Shown here in pieces: positions 16,260 through 24,600 of a stretch of 34,749 nucleotides of DNA; position 1 is the stretch's first letter; each line of letters begins with the position of its first letter. The DNA comes from SPDF01 sp963812085 (GTDB taxonomy: Bacteria > Gemmatimonadota > Gemmatimonadetes > Gemmatimonadales > GWC2-71-9). Below the pieces are notes generated by a model. The model was not told the DNA's origin. It saw only the letters and a program-made list of their open reading frames with translations, and did no database searches. The stretch spans positions 1 through 34,749 of the forward strand of contig CAWETL010000013.1 in NCBI GenBank assembly GCA_963812085.1, in the 5' to 3' direction. The translations under genes were made by a program, and so were the position numbers.

Positions 16260-18207
16260 TCATGCCGCGGAAGAAGTTGCCAGGGTCGCTGGTGACGCCT
16301 TGCGCGAACGACTCGCCGGCGGCCGGCGCTCGCGCGCCCGGAGCCAGAATTCGATTCGCATCGCATCGAACAGGCCGACCCGGACCGATTCATCTCCACT
16401 CGTCGTCCAGCGGTCCGCAGCCGCCTTGAGCGCGGATGGATCCACGATGCCCAACTCGGCCAGGCGGAGCGTGCTCTGAGAAAAGCCGCTGGAGCAGCGC
16501 GGGGTACGCCTCGCGCATCCGGCGCCGCGAGAACCCGGCAGTGCTTCCCGTCCGGCGCGAACGTGGTGCGAGCACCGACTCGGGAAGGAGCCCTGCCATC
16601 GCGCGGCGAAGGAGGATCTTGGTCTCCACGCCATCGGTCCGTTCCGCCACGGGCCGGGCGAGTGCGAACTCCACCACCCGACGGTCGAGGAGCGGCGAAC
16701 GAGCCTCGACGCCTTCCTGGAGCAGCACCCCACGCATGTATCCACCTGCCCAACTCCAGGCAGGGGCGCTGACATACAGCATGTTCTCGGTCTGGGCCAG
16801 GCTCGCCCCGCGCGTGGCACGAAGCGTGGCGAGCGCCCGGTCGCGCAGTCCGTGTGTAGCCATGAATTTCGGGCGCATCCACGGCGCCGCTGGGTGTTCC
16901 ATATAGTGCCGCGGAATCCGCCGCCCGGCAACCAGCTCCCCTGCCCGCAGTACCGCGTCGGGAACCAGGGGCAGGACGCCGGCCCGTGCCAGGTACTTCC
17001 AGCCAGCCCGGCGACGGGATCGGGCAAGCCTGGCAAACTCGAGCAAATGGCCGGTTCGGAGGAGGTCCGCCAGCACCACGTCCGAGACCTGAAAGAGGTT
17101 GTCCCCTCCGCACCCATCGAGCGCGACCCGCGCGCCGATGGCCCTGGCGCCCCGCGCGAGTTCACGGTTCCAGAGTTCGTACAGGTGCGTCGGCGGTTCA
17201 TCCGCCAGCGCCGCCCGCTCCTCGAGCCCGTCGAGCAGAGGGATGGCGTCGCTCTGGATCCAGTGCGGGTCGGTCCCCCAGCGCGTGCTGACCTGGCGGA
17301 TGAACTCGTCCTCGCAACCCAGGTCGCCCGCCGGGTAGCTGATCGAGACCGGGCGCAGCCGCGAGCGGTCCGCCGGCGGAAGGGCCTGCTGACCGGCCGC
17401 GAACACCGCGGTGGAGTCCCAGCCGCCGCTCATCCACACCGCGTTGGTGCCGCCGCCCATGCGCTCGACCGTGGCGCGTCCGAGGAGGGCCTGCAGTTCG
17501 AGCGCCGCCTCGCCAGCATCCGAAGCGCGACGATCGGGAGCAGCGGGCGGCTGCCAGAACCGCTCGGTGCGGGTGCGTCCCGCCTCCCAGGTCAGCAGGT
17601 GACCGGCCGGAACCGGCGACACGCCCTCGAAGGCGGTCTCCGTGCCGTTGCTCCAGATGAGCCCCGCCACCTGAGCGCCCAGGCAAGCCAGGTTCAGGTT
17701 GCCGGTTCGGCCGGCCAATTCAGCAAGCGCGCCCGAGGACGAACCGACCGCGATCTGGCCGCCGACTCTCGCGAAGAAGAGCGCCCGCATGCCCAGCGGG
17801 TCCCTGCCGGCCACCAGCCGGTGCAAGCGACGATCCCAGATGACGAACGCGTAGTCGCCCACCAGGTGCTCGACCAGTGCCGGCCCCCACGCGCGGTACG
17901 CCGCCTCGATCAGGTGGCTCGGCGTGGACCCACCGGGCGTCACTCGTGTGGATTCGAGTTCCCGCAGCAATCCGCCCCTGTCGTAGAGCGAGGCGTCCAC
18001 CGCCACCACGGTGTCGGCGTTTTCCAGGACGAGCACCGGTCCCGAGAAGTCGGGGCCAAGCTCCCACGACTTCCTCGTCACGGCCACGACGGTGTCCGAC
18101 TGCGACCAAACCTGCTCGTCCTCCCCGCCGAAATAGGCGAGTCGCTCAAGCGCGGCGTCCATCCGCTCGGAACTCACCGGACCGGTGACCACGAGCAGCC
18201 CGCTCAT
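16260..18207 (-). CDS. Lasso cyclase (asparagine synthetase B-like), one frameshift near 16482
   Basis: About 648 residues. An N-terminal glutaminase-like domain lacks the Cys2 nucleophile (it begins MSGLLVV), as in lasso macrolactam synthetases. The C-terminal ATP-pyrophosphatase domain has the PP-loop WMSGGWDSTAVFAAG and LDGCGGDNLFQ. It adenylates the ring Asp/Glu side chain and closes the ring on the core N-terminus. A single extra base in a T run (minus strand, about 16480-16485) shifts the frame; homology continues as TLRLAELGIVDPSALKAAADRW to the stop at 16260. Without the correction the gene would end at 16390 with an unrelated tail. ATG 18207 overlaps the B2 stop (ATGA). Confidence 0.9.
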
Positions 18208-18674
18208 CGCGAGAGCGCCGAGAAATCGTGCAGGGGAGTGAACTGTGCGACGCGGGACGGTTCGTCGCCGACGACACGACCGGCAAGTTCGATCCAGGCA
18301 TGGGCCATGAATGCGTTGCCGCCGTTGAGCACGCCGACCCGCACCACCGCCGGGCCGACCCCCGCGCGCACGATCATCCGCTCGAGCGCGACTGCGCGGA
18401 CCAGGCAGGTCGGCCGGAACAGACCGTAGCGGGCGGCTCGATCCACCGCCACCACAAGTCGAGTCAGCCGGTCCTCGCCCTCACGAGTGCCGCGAACTGG
18501 ACCGCTATCCACGGGGCGGAGCAGCCCGCCTTTCGGGCGGCGGCGCACCGTCCAGAGGGCACCGACGAGGAACACCTGGGCCACCAGCAGTTCGCCGAAT
18601 TCGCGCGCAGGCAGGCTGAAGAGCCGGCGGGCAAGGTGGACGAAGTGCGGATCATTCGGCGCGGGATGGCTCAT
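18204..18674 (-). CDS. Lasso leader peptidase B2 (transglutaminase-like)
   Basis: Protein of 156 residues of the transglutaminase-like family that contains McjB C-terminal domains. The catalytic Cys is in LFRPTCLVRAVALERM and the His in FMAHAWIELAGRVVGDEPS, with the acidic partner downstream. The N-terminal part (HLARRLFSLPAREFGELLVAQ) is the usual short helical region. It cuts the leader after the Thr-X pair with help from the B1 protein. The start ATG 18674 overlaps the B1 stop and its stop overlaps the cyclase start, both as ATGA, so B1-B2-C are tightly coupled. The frame is intact. The split B1/B2 form is usual outside the microcin J25 type. Confidence 0.9.
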   Translation of the reverse strand: MSHPAPNDPHFVHLARRLFSLPAREFGELLVAQVFLVGALWTVRRRPKGGLLRPVDSGPVRGTREGEDRLTRLVVAVDRAARYGLFRPTCLVRAVALERMIVRAGVGPAVVRVGVLNGGNAFMAHAWIELAGRVVGDEPSRVAQFTPLHDFSALSR

Positions 18675-18937
18675 GCGGTCACCACGAGCTGGTTCGCCTC
18701 GAGTTCCGTCAGGAGCTCTACCACATCGGCTCGGAGCACTTCCGGCGATACGTCGGCGTATACCTCGGCCAGCCGCGCGCAGAGCTCGTTGAGGTCCCGG
18801 CAGGCTGGCGGCAGCAACTGCCAGATGCGTGTGCCCACGTCGTTCAGGCCGAAGTAAATCTCCTCCTCGACATGCAGCAGCACGGCGCCGTCGGATACGG
18901 TCTTGAACAGCACTCCGGGGTGTGGCCGTGGGAGCAT
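18671..18937 (-). CDS. Lasso RRE protein B1 (PqqD-like)
   Basis: Protein of 88 residues from ATG 18937, of the PqqD-like RiPP recognition element family. The signature GAVLLHVEEEIYFGLNDVGT followed by RIWQLL matches the PqqD fold (three-strand wing and helices), then the helical bundle DLNELCARLAEVYADV and VVELLTELEANQLV. It binds the precursor leader at Tyr2/Pro5/Leu7 and delivers it to B2. It is the first gene of the cluster. A TTG start at 18976 is possible but adds residues unlike the family. The Shine-Dalgarno is weak at either start. Confidence 0.88.
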   Translation of the reverse strand: MLPRPHPGVLFKTVSDGAVLLHVEEEIYFGLNDVGTRIWQLLPPACRDLNELCARLAEVYADVSPEVLRADVVELLTELEANQLVVTA

Positions 18938-19310
18938 GGAGGGTCGGGCCTCTTGTCTGTGGCGCCCGAAGACCAAGGATGCGGATGGTCACCCTTGGTC
19001 CGAGCTGTCAGTCTGTCGGGCAAGGACCGTGCCGATACAGGCCCTCGCCACATCGTTGCAAATTCTTATTTCACAATGCGTTACGCTGATTCGATTTTTC
19101 GTGTTGGCCGCGAACGCCGTTCACCGTGCCATCGCTGCGGCAGTACTGTTGCCCCCGGCGTCCGGGGGACCGCGCGGCCTCTGGTCCCCTTGGGCCTGGA
19201 TCGTGCCGCTCTGGATCGTGGAATAGTCTCGCATCGGGGTCCGACATTCGGTGGCGTGAGCGTCTAACGGGTGTACCGACGCGACGATGCGATCGGTCGA
19301 GGAAGGGCCT
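18938..19310. promoter_or_regulatory. Divergent intergenic region with probable lasso cluster promoter
   Basis: This 373-base gap separates the lasso operon (-) from the lipoprotein gene (+). It contains no convincing gene. The only AT-rich stretch is about 19058-19110. On the minus strand it includes ATAAGAATTTGC, a possible -10 region. This is the best place for the operon promoter, with a leader of about 110 bases, but no clear -35 or operator is visible. Confidence 0.35.
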
Positions 19311-20284
19311 ATGCAGCCATTTGCACGGGTGGTGTTCACGGCATTCTGCACCATCGGCCTCGTCGCCTGCGGCAGCGGCGCCGAAAGCGTGGGGAACTCG
19401 CCGCCCATCGACTCCGCTGGCCTCGGCGTCAACGCGAGCCTGGACGGACGCGTCCCGTTCCCCGGGAACAACCCCTGGAATCTGCCGGTGGACACCGCGT
19501 CGGTGGATCCCGCATCCGACGCACTGATCGCGAGCATCGGGCTCACCACCACCCTGCACCCGGATTGGGGCACCACCGAGACCAACTACGGCATCCCCTA
19601 CATCGTGGTGGCGGGGACGACTCCCAAGGTCCCGGTGGCGTTCGACTACGCCGACGAGAGCGACCCCGGCCCCTATCCCATTCCCGCCGACGCGCCGATC
19701 GAGGGGGGCGCCGCGAGCAGCGGGGACCGGCACATCCTGATCATCGACCGCGATCACTGGATGCTCTACGAGTTGTACGCGGCCTACCCGCCGGGTCCCG
19801 GCCACGGCTGGACCGCCGGCTCGGGGGCGATCTTCGACCTGAACTCGAACGCGCTGCGGCCGGCGGGGTGGACCTCCGCCGACGCCGCCGGGTCTGCCGA
19901 TCTTCCCCGGGCTCGCTCGCTACGACGAGGTCAGTGCCGGCGCCATCCATCACGCGCTCCGATTCACCGTGCAGCGGACCCGCCGGGCGTACGTCGATCC
20001 AGCCCGGCACTGGGCCAGTTCGCTCACCGACCCGAACCTGCCCGCCGATGGGCATGCGCGTCCGCCTCAAGCGACAGTTCGATACCAGCGGCTACCCGCA
20101 CGATGCACGTGTCGTGCTGGACGCCCTCAAGACCTACGGGATGATCCTGGCGGACAACGGATCGAACTGGTTCGTCTCCGGCGTCTCGGACACGCGCTGG
20201 GATCCCGCCATCTTCGACGCGTTCAGGACGGTGCACGGCAGCGATTTCGAAGTGGTGCGGATGGGGACGGTCGTGACGCCGTAG
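19311..20284 (+). CDS. Conserved hypothetical lipoprotein, two frameshifts
   Basis: About 323 residues read across an extra base near 19890 and another near 20043. The start ATG 19311 follows GAGGAAGG. The signal ends in a lipobox, GLVACGSG, so the mature protein should be membrane-anchored. The body is a recognisable conserved type with VPFPGNNPWNLPVDTA, DRHILIIDRDHWMLYELYA, GWTAGSGAIFDLNSNALRP, GLPIFPGLARYDEV, RRAYVDPARHWASS and ILADNGSNWFVSG. I know this pattern only as a hypothetical protein in several phyla and can assign no reaction. It is divergent from the lasso cluster; any link is unproven. A family B repeat follows 6 bases after its stop. Confidence 0.75.
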
Positions 20285-20290
20285 CGCTTC

Positions 20291-20390
20291 TTTCATTGCG
20301 AGGAGGCCCCGGGAGGGGCCGACGAAGGGGCGCACCATGGTGCGCCCCTTCAGCAGATTGCTTCGGCCACGGGGTGGCCTCGCAATGACA
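20291..20390. repeat. Family B repeat carrying a nested family A palindrome
   Basis: Outer ends are TTTCATTGCGAGGAGGCCCC and GGCCTCGCAATGACA with inner GGGGCCGACGAA and AGATTGCTTCGGCC blocks, as in family B. Where other copies have the short loop (GAAGCAATCT), this one carries the family A palindrome at 20324-20351. Confidence 0.8.
20324..20351. repeat. Family A palindrome nested in family B
   Basis: A perfect 28-bp palindrome with half-site GAAGGGGCGCACCA. It has the same core as 557-578 and 28030-28057. It occupies the loop of the surrounding family B hairpin. Confidence 0.8.
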
Positions 20391-20422
20391 TTAGCCAATT
20401 GTGCAGAGCACTCTTCATGCAC

Positions 20423-20458
20423 AGAGCCCCCGGTCAGCTGACCGGGGGCTCTTTCGTT
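20423..20458. terminator. Strong hairpin terminator between convergent genes
   Basis: AGAGCCCCCGGTCAG pairs perfectly with CTGACCGGGGGCTCT (15-bp arms, 20423-20452), followed by TTCGTT on the plus strand and preceded by GCACTCTTCATGC. It lies between the lipoprotein (+) and the 57-residue protein gene (-) and could serve both. Confidence 0.75.
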
Positions 20459-20481
20459 CCTGCAAACGCGACCGCGCGGAG

Positions 20482-20655
20482 TCAGGCGGCCGCGGTGTGC
20501 TCCACAGGCACCCGCTCATGCCACGCGCGGCCTTCGGCAGCCTCGTCCGAGGCCCACATGTAGGCCCAGAAGCGGACCGGGCGTGTCGTGGCGGTCGGCG
20601 TCCGGATCACGATGCCGAAGGTCGTCTCGTCGAGCATCACGGGCAGGCTGGTCAT
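20482..20655 (-). CDS. Small hypothetical protein (57 residues)
   Basis: It starts MTSLPVMLDETTFGIVIRTP and ends ERVPVEHTAAA. AAGGA lies 8 bases upstream of the ATG, and a strong terminator follows the stop. Aromatic residues cluster in the middle (RFWAYMWASDEAAEGRAWHE). No membrane segment or known motif is seen. The frame extends upstream to 20763, but the ribosome binding site supports the shorter form. The role is unknown. Confidence 0.5.
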   Translation of the reverse strand: MTSLPVMLDETTFGIVIRTPTATTRPVRFWAYMWASDEAAEGRAWHERVPVEHTAAA

Positions 20656-20814
20656 GGTGCACGTCCTTGCTGGGTGAAGTCCCGGAAGCCGATCCGGGGC
20701 AAGGACATAGGGCACCGAGCGTGCCGCACTGGCGAGCGACGTAAACTGTTGACTTAAAGGCACTTGTGAATGCTTCAGTGGTTGGTCTGTGTCAGAATGA
20801 CGCGCCGAGAAGGG

Positions 20815-21648
20815 TCAGGTCGTGTCGTTCCGTCCCACTGGGGCGGAGAAGAGCAGGCCCTCGCGCCGGCTCCGGCCGCCGCTCGAACGCTCCGCCTCTT
20901 CCTCGTCCCACCCCCCGTACAGGCTCCGAAAGGCGTGGGGGGCGAGCCCGCGCGTCGGGAGGAGGGCATGAACGCCGCGGGGCTCGGTGAGTTGCTGCAA
21001 CTGCTCGACGACGGCGCGGCGCGTCTCGGGGTCGAGCGGGGCGATCTCCGCGGCATCCAGGACGACGAGGTTGACCGTCGGAACGAACGCGGCGAGACAT
21101 CCGCCGCGCTGAACCACGTACGCCTGAAACTGGCTGCCGAGCGACTCGGACGCGATGCGCGACTCGACGCGCTCGACGGTGCCCAGGTCTCCCGCCACGA
21201 AGGTGACGGCCACGTCGTGCGCCGCCAGCAGGTAGGTGGTCGGCTCGGCGCCGGTGCCGAGGACGAGGGCGCTGTCCCCAGGCTCGAGGCGGGGGAGGAT
21301 GCGAGCGACCGGGCTTCCCGGGTCCACGCCCCAGTGCATCGGTTCCCGCTGCGCGGCGCGGAGGGTCAGGTACTGCTCTCGCCAGCGCGCGTAGGAACGG
21401 AGCTTGAGGCGCTTGATGATCAGGCGGTCCACCTGGTCCACCATCAGGACCTCGGTCAGCATGAACTGCCCTTCGATGGTGGCCTGCATCTCGGAGACGG
21501 CCTCGTCGCCCAGCCCCATCAGTTCCTCGCGGGACATCGTGTTCTTGAACCACTCGACCCGCTGCATGACGAATTCCTGGTACTGCTGCTTGAGCGACGG
21601 GGGAGGCCGCCGCCGCCGGTGCTGCCGGGCCTGCTCGAGGGTCAGCAT
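20815..21648 (-). CDS. Hypothetical protein with a methyltransferase-like Rossmann domain
   Basis: Protein of 277 residues. The N-terminal half is charged and helical (LKQQYQEFVMQRVEWFKNTM, LIIKRLKLRSYARWREQYL). The C-terminal half looks like a class I SAM-methyltransferase fold: a strand-loop SALVLGTGAEPTTYLLA, then VTFVAGDLGTVERVESRI and VNLVVLDAAEIAPLDP. The glycine loop is not the usual GxGxG, so it may be a degenerate or non-catalytic member. Its ATG overlaps the stop of the cation transporter gene (ATGCTGA), so the two are co-expressed. No function can be assigned. Confidence 0.65.
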   Translation of the reverse strand: MLTLEQARQHRRRRPPPSLKQQYQEFVMQRVEWFKNTMSREELMGLGDEAVSEMQATIEGQFMLTEVLMVDQVDRLIIKRLKLRSYARWREQYLTLRAAQREPMHWGVDPGSPVARILPRLEPGDSALVLGTGAEPTTYLLAAHDVAVTFVAGDLGTVERVESRIASESLGSQFQAYVVQRGGCLAAFVPTVNLVVLDAAEIAPLDPETRRAVVEQLQQLTEPRGVHALLPTRGLAPHAFRSLYGGWDEEEAERSSGGRSRREGLLFSAPVGRNDTT

Positions 21649-22520
21649 GGCTCGACGTGCACCTGGACCTGGTAGAACCCGAGCTGGTCGCGGAGCCGCG
21701 CCTCGACCGCGTCGGCGATCCGGTGGGCGTTGGCCACGTTCTGCTCCCCGTCCACCGCGATGGTGACCTCGGCGAAACTCAGCGCCGCCGCGGTGCGCGA
21801 CCGGATCGCGTAGGCGGAGCGGACGCCGTCCACCTCTTCGGCTTCGCGACGGATCCTTCCTTCGTCCACGGCGGCGCCGTCCACCAGCGTCGGCAGCGAA
21901 TGGCCCACGATTTCCCAGCCGACCCGCACCACCAGGAACGCCACGACGATGGCCAGCACCGGGTCGGCGGCGGGGTATCCGAGGTGTGCCAGCCCCAGTC
22001 CGCCCAGCACCGCGAGGGTGATGAACACGTCCACCCGCGTGTGCGCGGCGTCGGCCAGGAGGATGGCGCTGTTGAGGCGGCGGCCGGCCCGGGTCTCGAA
22101 CCAGACGACCCAGAGGTTGATCAGCAGGGTGAGCGCGAGGATCCCGACCTGGAACGGCGTCACCGTGAGCGCCGGCGACCCGTGGCTGAGACGCTCCCAG
22201 GCGCCGCGGAGCAGTTCGAACACCGAGAGGGAAAGGAAGACCACGATGAGCAGGGCGCCCAGGCTCTCGAACTTCGCGTGGCCGTAGGGATGCTCCGCAT
22301 CGGGCCCCTTCGAGGCGAAACGAACCACGGCGAGCCCGAACACGTTGTTGATGGCGTCCACCGAGGAATGGATGGCGTCGCCCACCACGGCGAGGGACCC
22401 GATGGAGAGGCCGACCACGAACTTCACGCCCACCACCGCCAGGTTGGCCAGGAGGATGCCCAGCAGGACGCCCCGCACCTGACGGGTGCGGTCGGCGAGC
22501 GCGGAATCCTGGAGAGGCAT
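21642..22520 (-). CDS. Cation diffusion facilitator (CDF) family metal transporter
   Basis: Protein of 292 residues with six predicted membrane helices and a cytoplasmic C-terminal ferredoxin-like domain. CDF hallmarks are GSLAVVGDAIHSSVDAINNV in helix II (the metal site normally has D-x3-D/H), HPYGHAKFE in the II-III loop, LADAAHTRVDVF in helix V, and the C-terminal HxVxV strand QVQVHVEP. It should export Zn2+, Fe2+, Mn2+ or a similar ion by proton antiport; the ion cannot be told here. It is the first gene of a two-gene unit, divergent from the ArsR-type regulator. That placement might suggest metal control, but the regulator is better paired with SdpI downstream. Confidence 0.9.
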   Translation of the reverse strand: MPLQDSALADRTRQVRGVLLGILLANLAVVGVKFVVGLSIGSLAVVGDAIHSSVDAINNVFGLAVVRFASKGPDAEHPYGHAKFESLGALLIVVFLSLSVFELLRGAWERLSHGSPALTVTPFQVGILALTLLINLWVVWFETRAGRRLNSAILLADAAHTRVDVFITLAVLGGLGLAHLGYPAADPVLAIVVAFLVVRVGWEIVGHSLPTLVDGAAVDEGRIRREAEEVDGVRSAYAIRSRTAAALSFAEVTIAVDGEQNVANAHRIADAVEARLRDQLGFYQVQVHVEPC

Positions 22521-22614
22521 GCCCGAAAAGTCGTACCGGAGGGGTACCGGGGCAAGGAGGCGGGGCTGAGGGGCAGGGGGGCAGCGGGGCGGTGGCGAGG
22601 GGAGATCCTTCGGC

Positions 22615-22642
22615 TTGACTTAGATGATTAGCCAGATATCTT
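22615..22642 (+). promoter_or_regulatory. Promoter of the sdpR-sdpI operon
   Basis: TTGACT at 22615-22620 and TATCTT at 22637-22642 are spaced by 16 bases. Transcription would begin close to the GTG at 22649, so the message may be almost leaderless. The stretch TTAGATGAT...ATATCTTAA is an imperfect inverted repeat over the -10 box, a plausible autorepression site for the ArsR-family product. Confidence 0.55.
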
Positions 22643-22648
22643 AACGTT

Positions 22649-22930
22649 GTGATCGACCAGACCTTCAAGGCGCTCGCCGACCCCACCCGCCGGGCGATCC
22701 TCGCCCTGCTCCGCGACGGGGACCTCCCCGCCGGCGAGATCGCGGCGCACTTTCCGGTGGCCTGGGCTTCCGTGTCCCATCACCTCTCGGTGCTGAAGGA
22801 GGCCGGCCTGGTGCTCGCCACGCGGGACGGCCAGTTCATCCGCTACTCCCTCAACACCACGGTGGTGCAGGACGCCCTGCAGCACCTGCTCGAAATCGCC
22901 CCGCGCCGCAAGGAGCGCCGCAATGCGTAA
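22649..22930 (+). CDS. ArsR-family autorepressor (SdpR-like)
   Basis: Protein of 93 residues, a winged-helix ArsR/SmtB-fold regulator: FKALADPTRRAILALLRDGD, then GEIAAHF and the recognition helix ASVSHHLSVLKEAGLV, with wing RDGQFIRYSLN. It has no metal-binding Cys pair in the recognition helix, so it is not a classic metal sensor. It begins at GTG 22649 just after the promoter. Its stop overlaps the start of the sdpI-like gene by 8 bases. In Bacillus subtilis SdpR represses its own operon and is sequestered by membrane SdpI when SdpI binds the toxin; the same pairing here suggests a similar role. Confidence 0.85.
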   Translation: MIDQTFKALADPTRRAILALLRDGDLPAGEIAAHFPVAWASVSHHLSVLKEAGLVLATRDGQFIRYSLNTTVVQDALQHLLEIAPRRKERRNA

Positions 22931-23595
22931 GCTGCTGCCCGCCTACCTCATCACTTTGACCACCATTGCATTCTCATTCTGGGCATTTCCCCAGCTCCCT
23001 GAGCAGGTGGTTACGCACTGGGGAATCGACGGTCAGCCAAACGGATGGTCCTCGGCACTCTTCGCGGCGCTGTTCCTCCCGAGCTTGATGCTGATGATGT
23101 CCGCTGTTCTTCGCCGCCTTGCCCAACATCGACCCGCTCAAGAAGAACTACGAATTCCACGGATCGGTCTATTTCCTCTTTGTGAATGTGATCGTGGGGT
23201 TCATGGGGATCATGCAGGTGCTCATGCTGGGCACCGCCATGGGTTGGCCGATCAACCTGAACCTGGCGCTGCTGGTGCTGATGGGCCTTCTCTTCGTCTT
23301 CATCGGAAACCTGCTGCCCCGAATCCGCCCAAACTGGTTCATGGGCATCCGCACCCCGTGGACCTTGAGCAGCGAGCGGGTCTGGCGAAAGACCCATCGC
23401 GTGGGTGGCTACACTTTCACGGTAACGGGACTTGTCTTCATGGTCGTAGCGTTCATCCCTTCCGGAGTTGCGTCCAAAGCCATCATCCTGGTGGTGGTCA
23501 TTCCCATGGTACTCTGGCCTGTGATCTACTCCTACCTCGCATGGCGCCGGGAAAAGGCCGAGGGAACTGCCGGCGAACGCCCGCTCTCGTCGTGA
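22923..23595 (+). CDS. SdpI-family membrane protein, one frameshift near 23105
   Basis: About 224 residues. The N-terminal DUF1648 segment (AFSFWAFPQLPEQVVTHWGI, DGQPNGWSS) is followed by SdpI-type helices and the family motif GNLLPRIRPNWFMGIRTPWT with SERVWRKTHRVGG. An extra base near 23105 moves the frame between LMLMMSA and FFAALPNIDPLKKNY. In B. subtilis SdpI gives immunity to the SDP toxin and senses it. The start overlaps the sdpR-like stop. No SDP toxin gene is seen nearby, as is common for SdpRI homologues, which may have a general envelope role. Confidence 0.85.
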
Positions 23596-24580
23596 AGCGG
23601 CTCCTCGCTCTCTTCCTCGTACTCTTCGCACTCGCCTGGCCCCACGTGGTCCTGGCGCAGGGAGGCGACATCATCGAACGCGACACCGTCGTCATCACCG
23701 GTGCCATCCACCTTCCGGCCACGCTGACCCTGCCTGCCGGGGTCGTCCACGCACCGGGCATCGTGCTGGTGCACGGGTCGGGGCCCAACGACCGGGACGA
23801 GACCGTCGGAGCCAACAAGCCCTTTCGCGACCTCGCCCATGGACTCGCCCGGCACGGCATCGTCGTCCTGCGCTACGAGAAGCGGAGCCGCGCCGCCCCC
23901 CTCTCGTTCATGGGGCACCGGTTCACCGTGGACGATGAAGTGGTGGATGACGCGCTCTCGGCGGTCACGCTTCTCCGCGGCCTGCCGGAAGTGGATCCGG
24001 CCCGCGTCGTGGTGCTCGGGCATAGTCTGGGTGGGACGCTCGCCCCCCGGATCGGGCAGCGGGACACCGCCCTCGCGGGGCTCGTCATCCTGGCGGGCGC
24101 CACGCGGCCGCTTACCGACATGATCGAGGCACAGTTCGCCTATCTGCGGTCGCTGCCGGGCGCCGACACGGCGGCGATGGACAAGGCGCTCGCGGGCATG
24201 GCGCCCGGGCTCGCCGCGGTGCGGGCGCTCACGCCCGGCCGATTCGCGGCGCCAAGACGGTGTTCTTCGGCGCACCGGCGGCCTACTGGCTCGATCTTGC
24301 CGGCTACGATCCGGTGCGGGTGGCCGAGACGCTCCCGATGCCGATCCTCATCCTCCAGGGCGGTCGGGACTACCAGGTGACGAACGTGGACCTGGCCGGC
24401 TGGCGTGCGGGGCTGGGAAAGCGGGCGAATGTGCGGATCATCGAGTACCCCGCCCTCAACCACCTGTTCATCGCGGGAAGTGGGCTCTCGAGTCCGGCGG
24501 AGTACGGTGTGGCGGGCAGCGTGGACGGCCAGGTCATTTCCGACATCGCGGACTGGATCCTGGCGCTTCGACCGCGTTGA
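23592..24580 (+). CDS. Secreted alpha/beta hydrolase, one frameshift near 24245
   Basis: About 329 residues from GTG 23592, which overlaps the sdpI-like stop (GTGA). A signal peptide (KRLLALFLVLFALAWPHVVLA) precedes a serine-hydrolase domain: oxyanion region GIVLVHGSGPNDRDE, nucleophile elbow VVLGHSLGGTLAPR, acid region ILQGGRDYQV and His in EYPALNHLFI. This resembles the BAAT/dienelactone-hydrolase-like esterases often listed as alpha/beta fold hydrolases. The frame breaks near 24245, with KTVFFGAPAAYWLDLAGYDP continuing in another frame. It is co-transcribed with the SdpRI pair. The substrate is unknown. Confidence 0.85.
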
Positions 24581-24600
24581 CCATCTAGTCACCCGCCCAC

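Noticed and set aside
16390..16480. Cyclase C-terminus in the original frame (ending GCGPLDDEWR)
   Set aside because: It is unlike the family; the neighbouring frame continues TLRLAELGIVDPSALK, so the first is a frameshift product.
18938..18976. TTG start for the lasso RRE protein
   Set aside because: It adds 13 residues with no family match and has no ribosome binding site.
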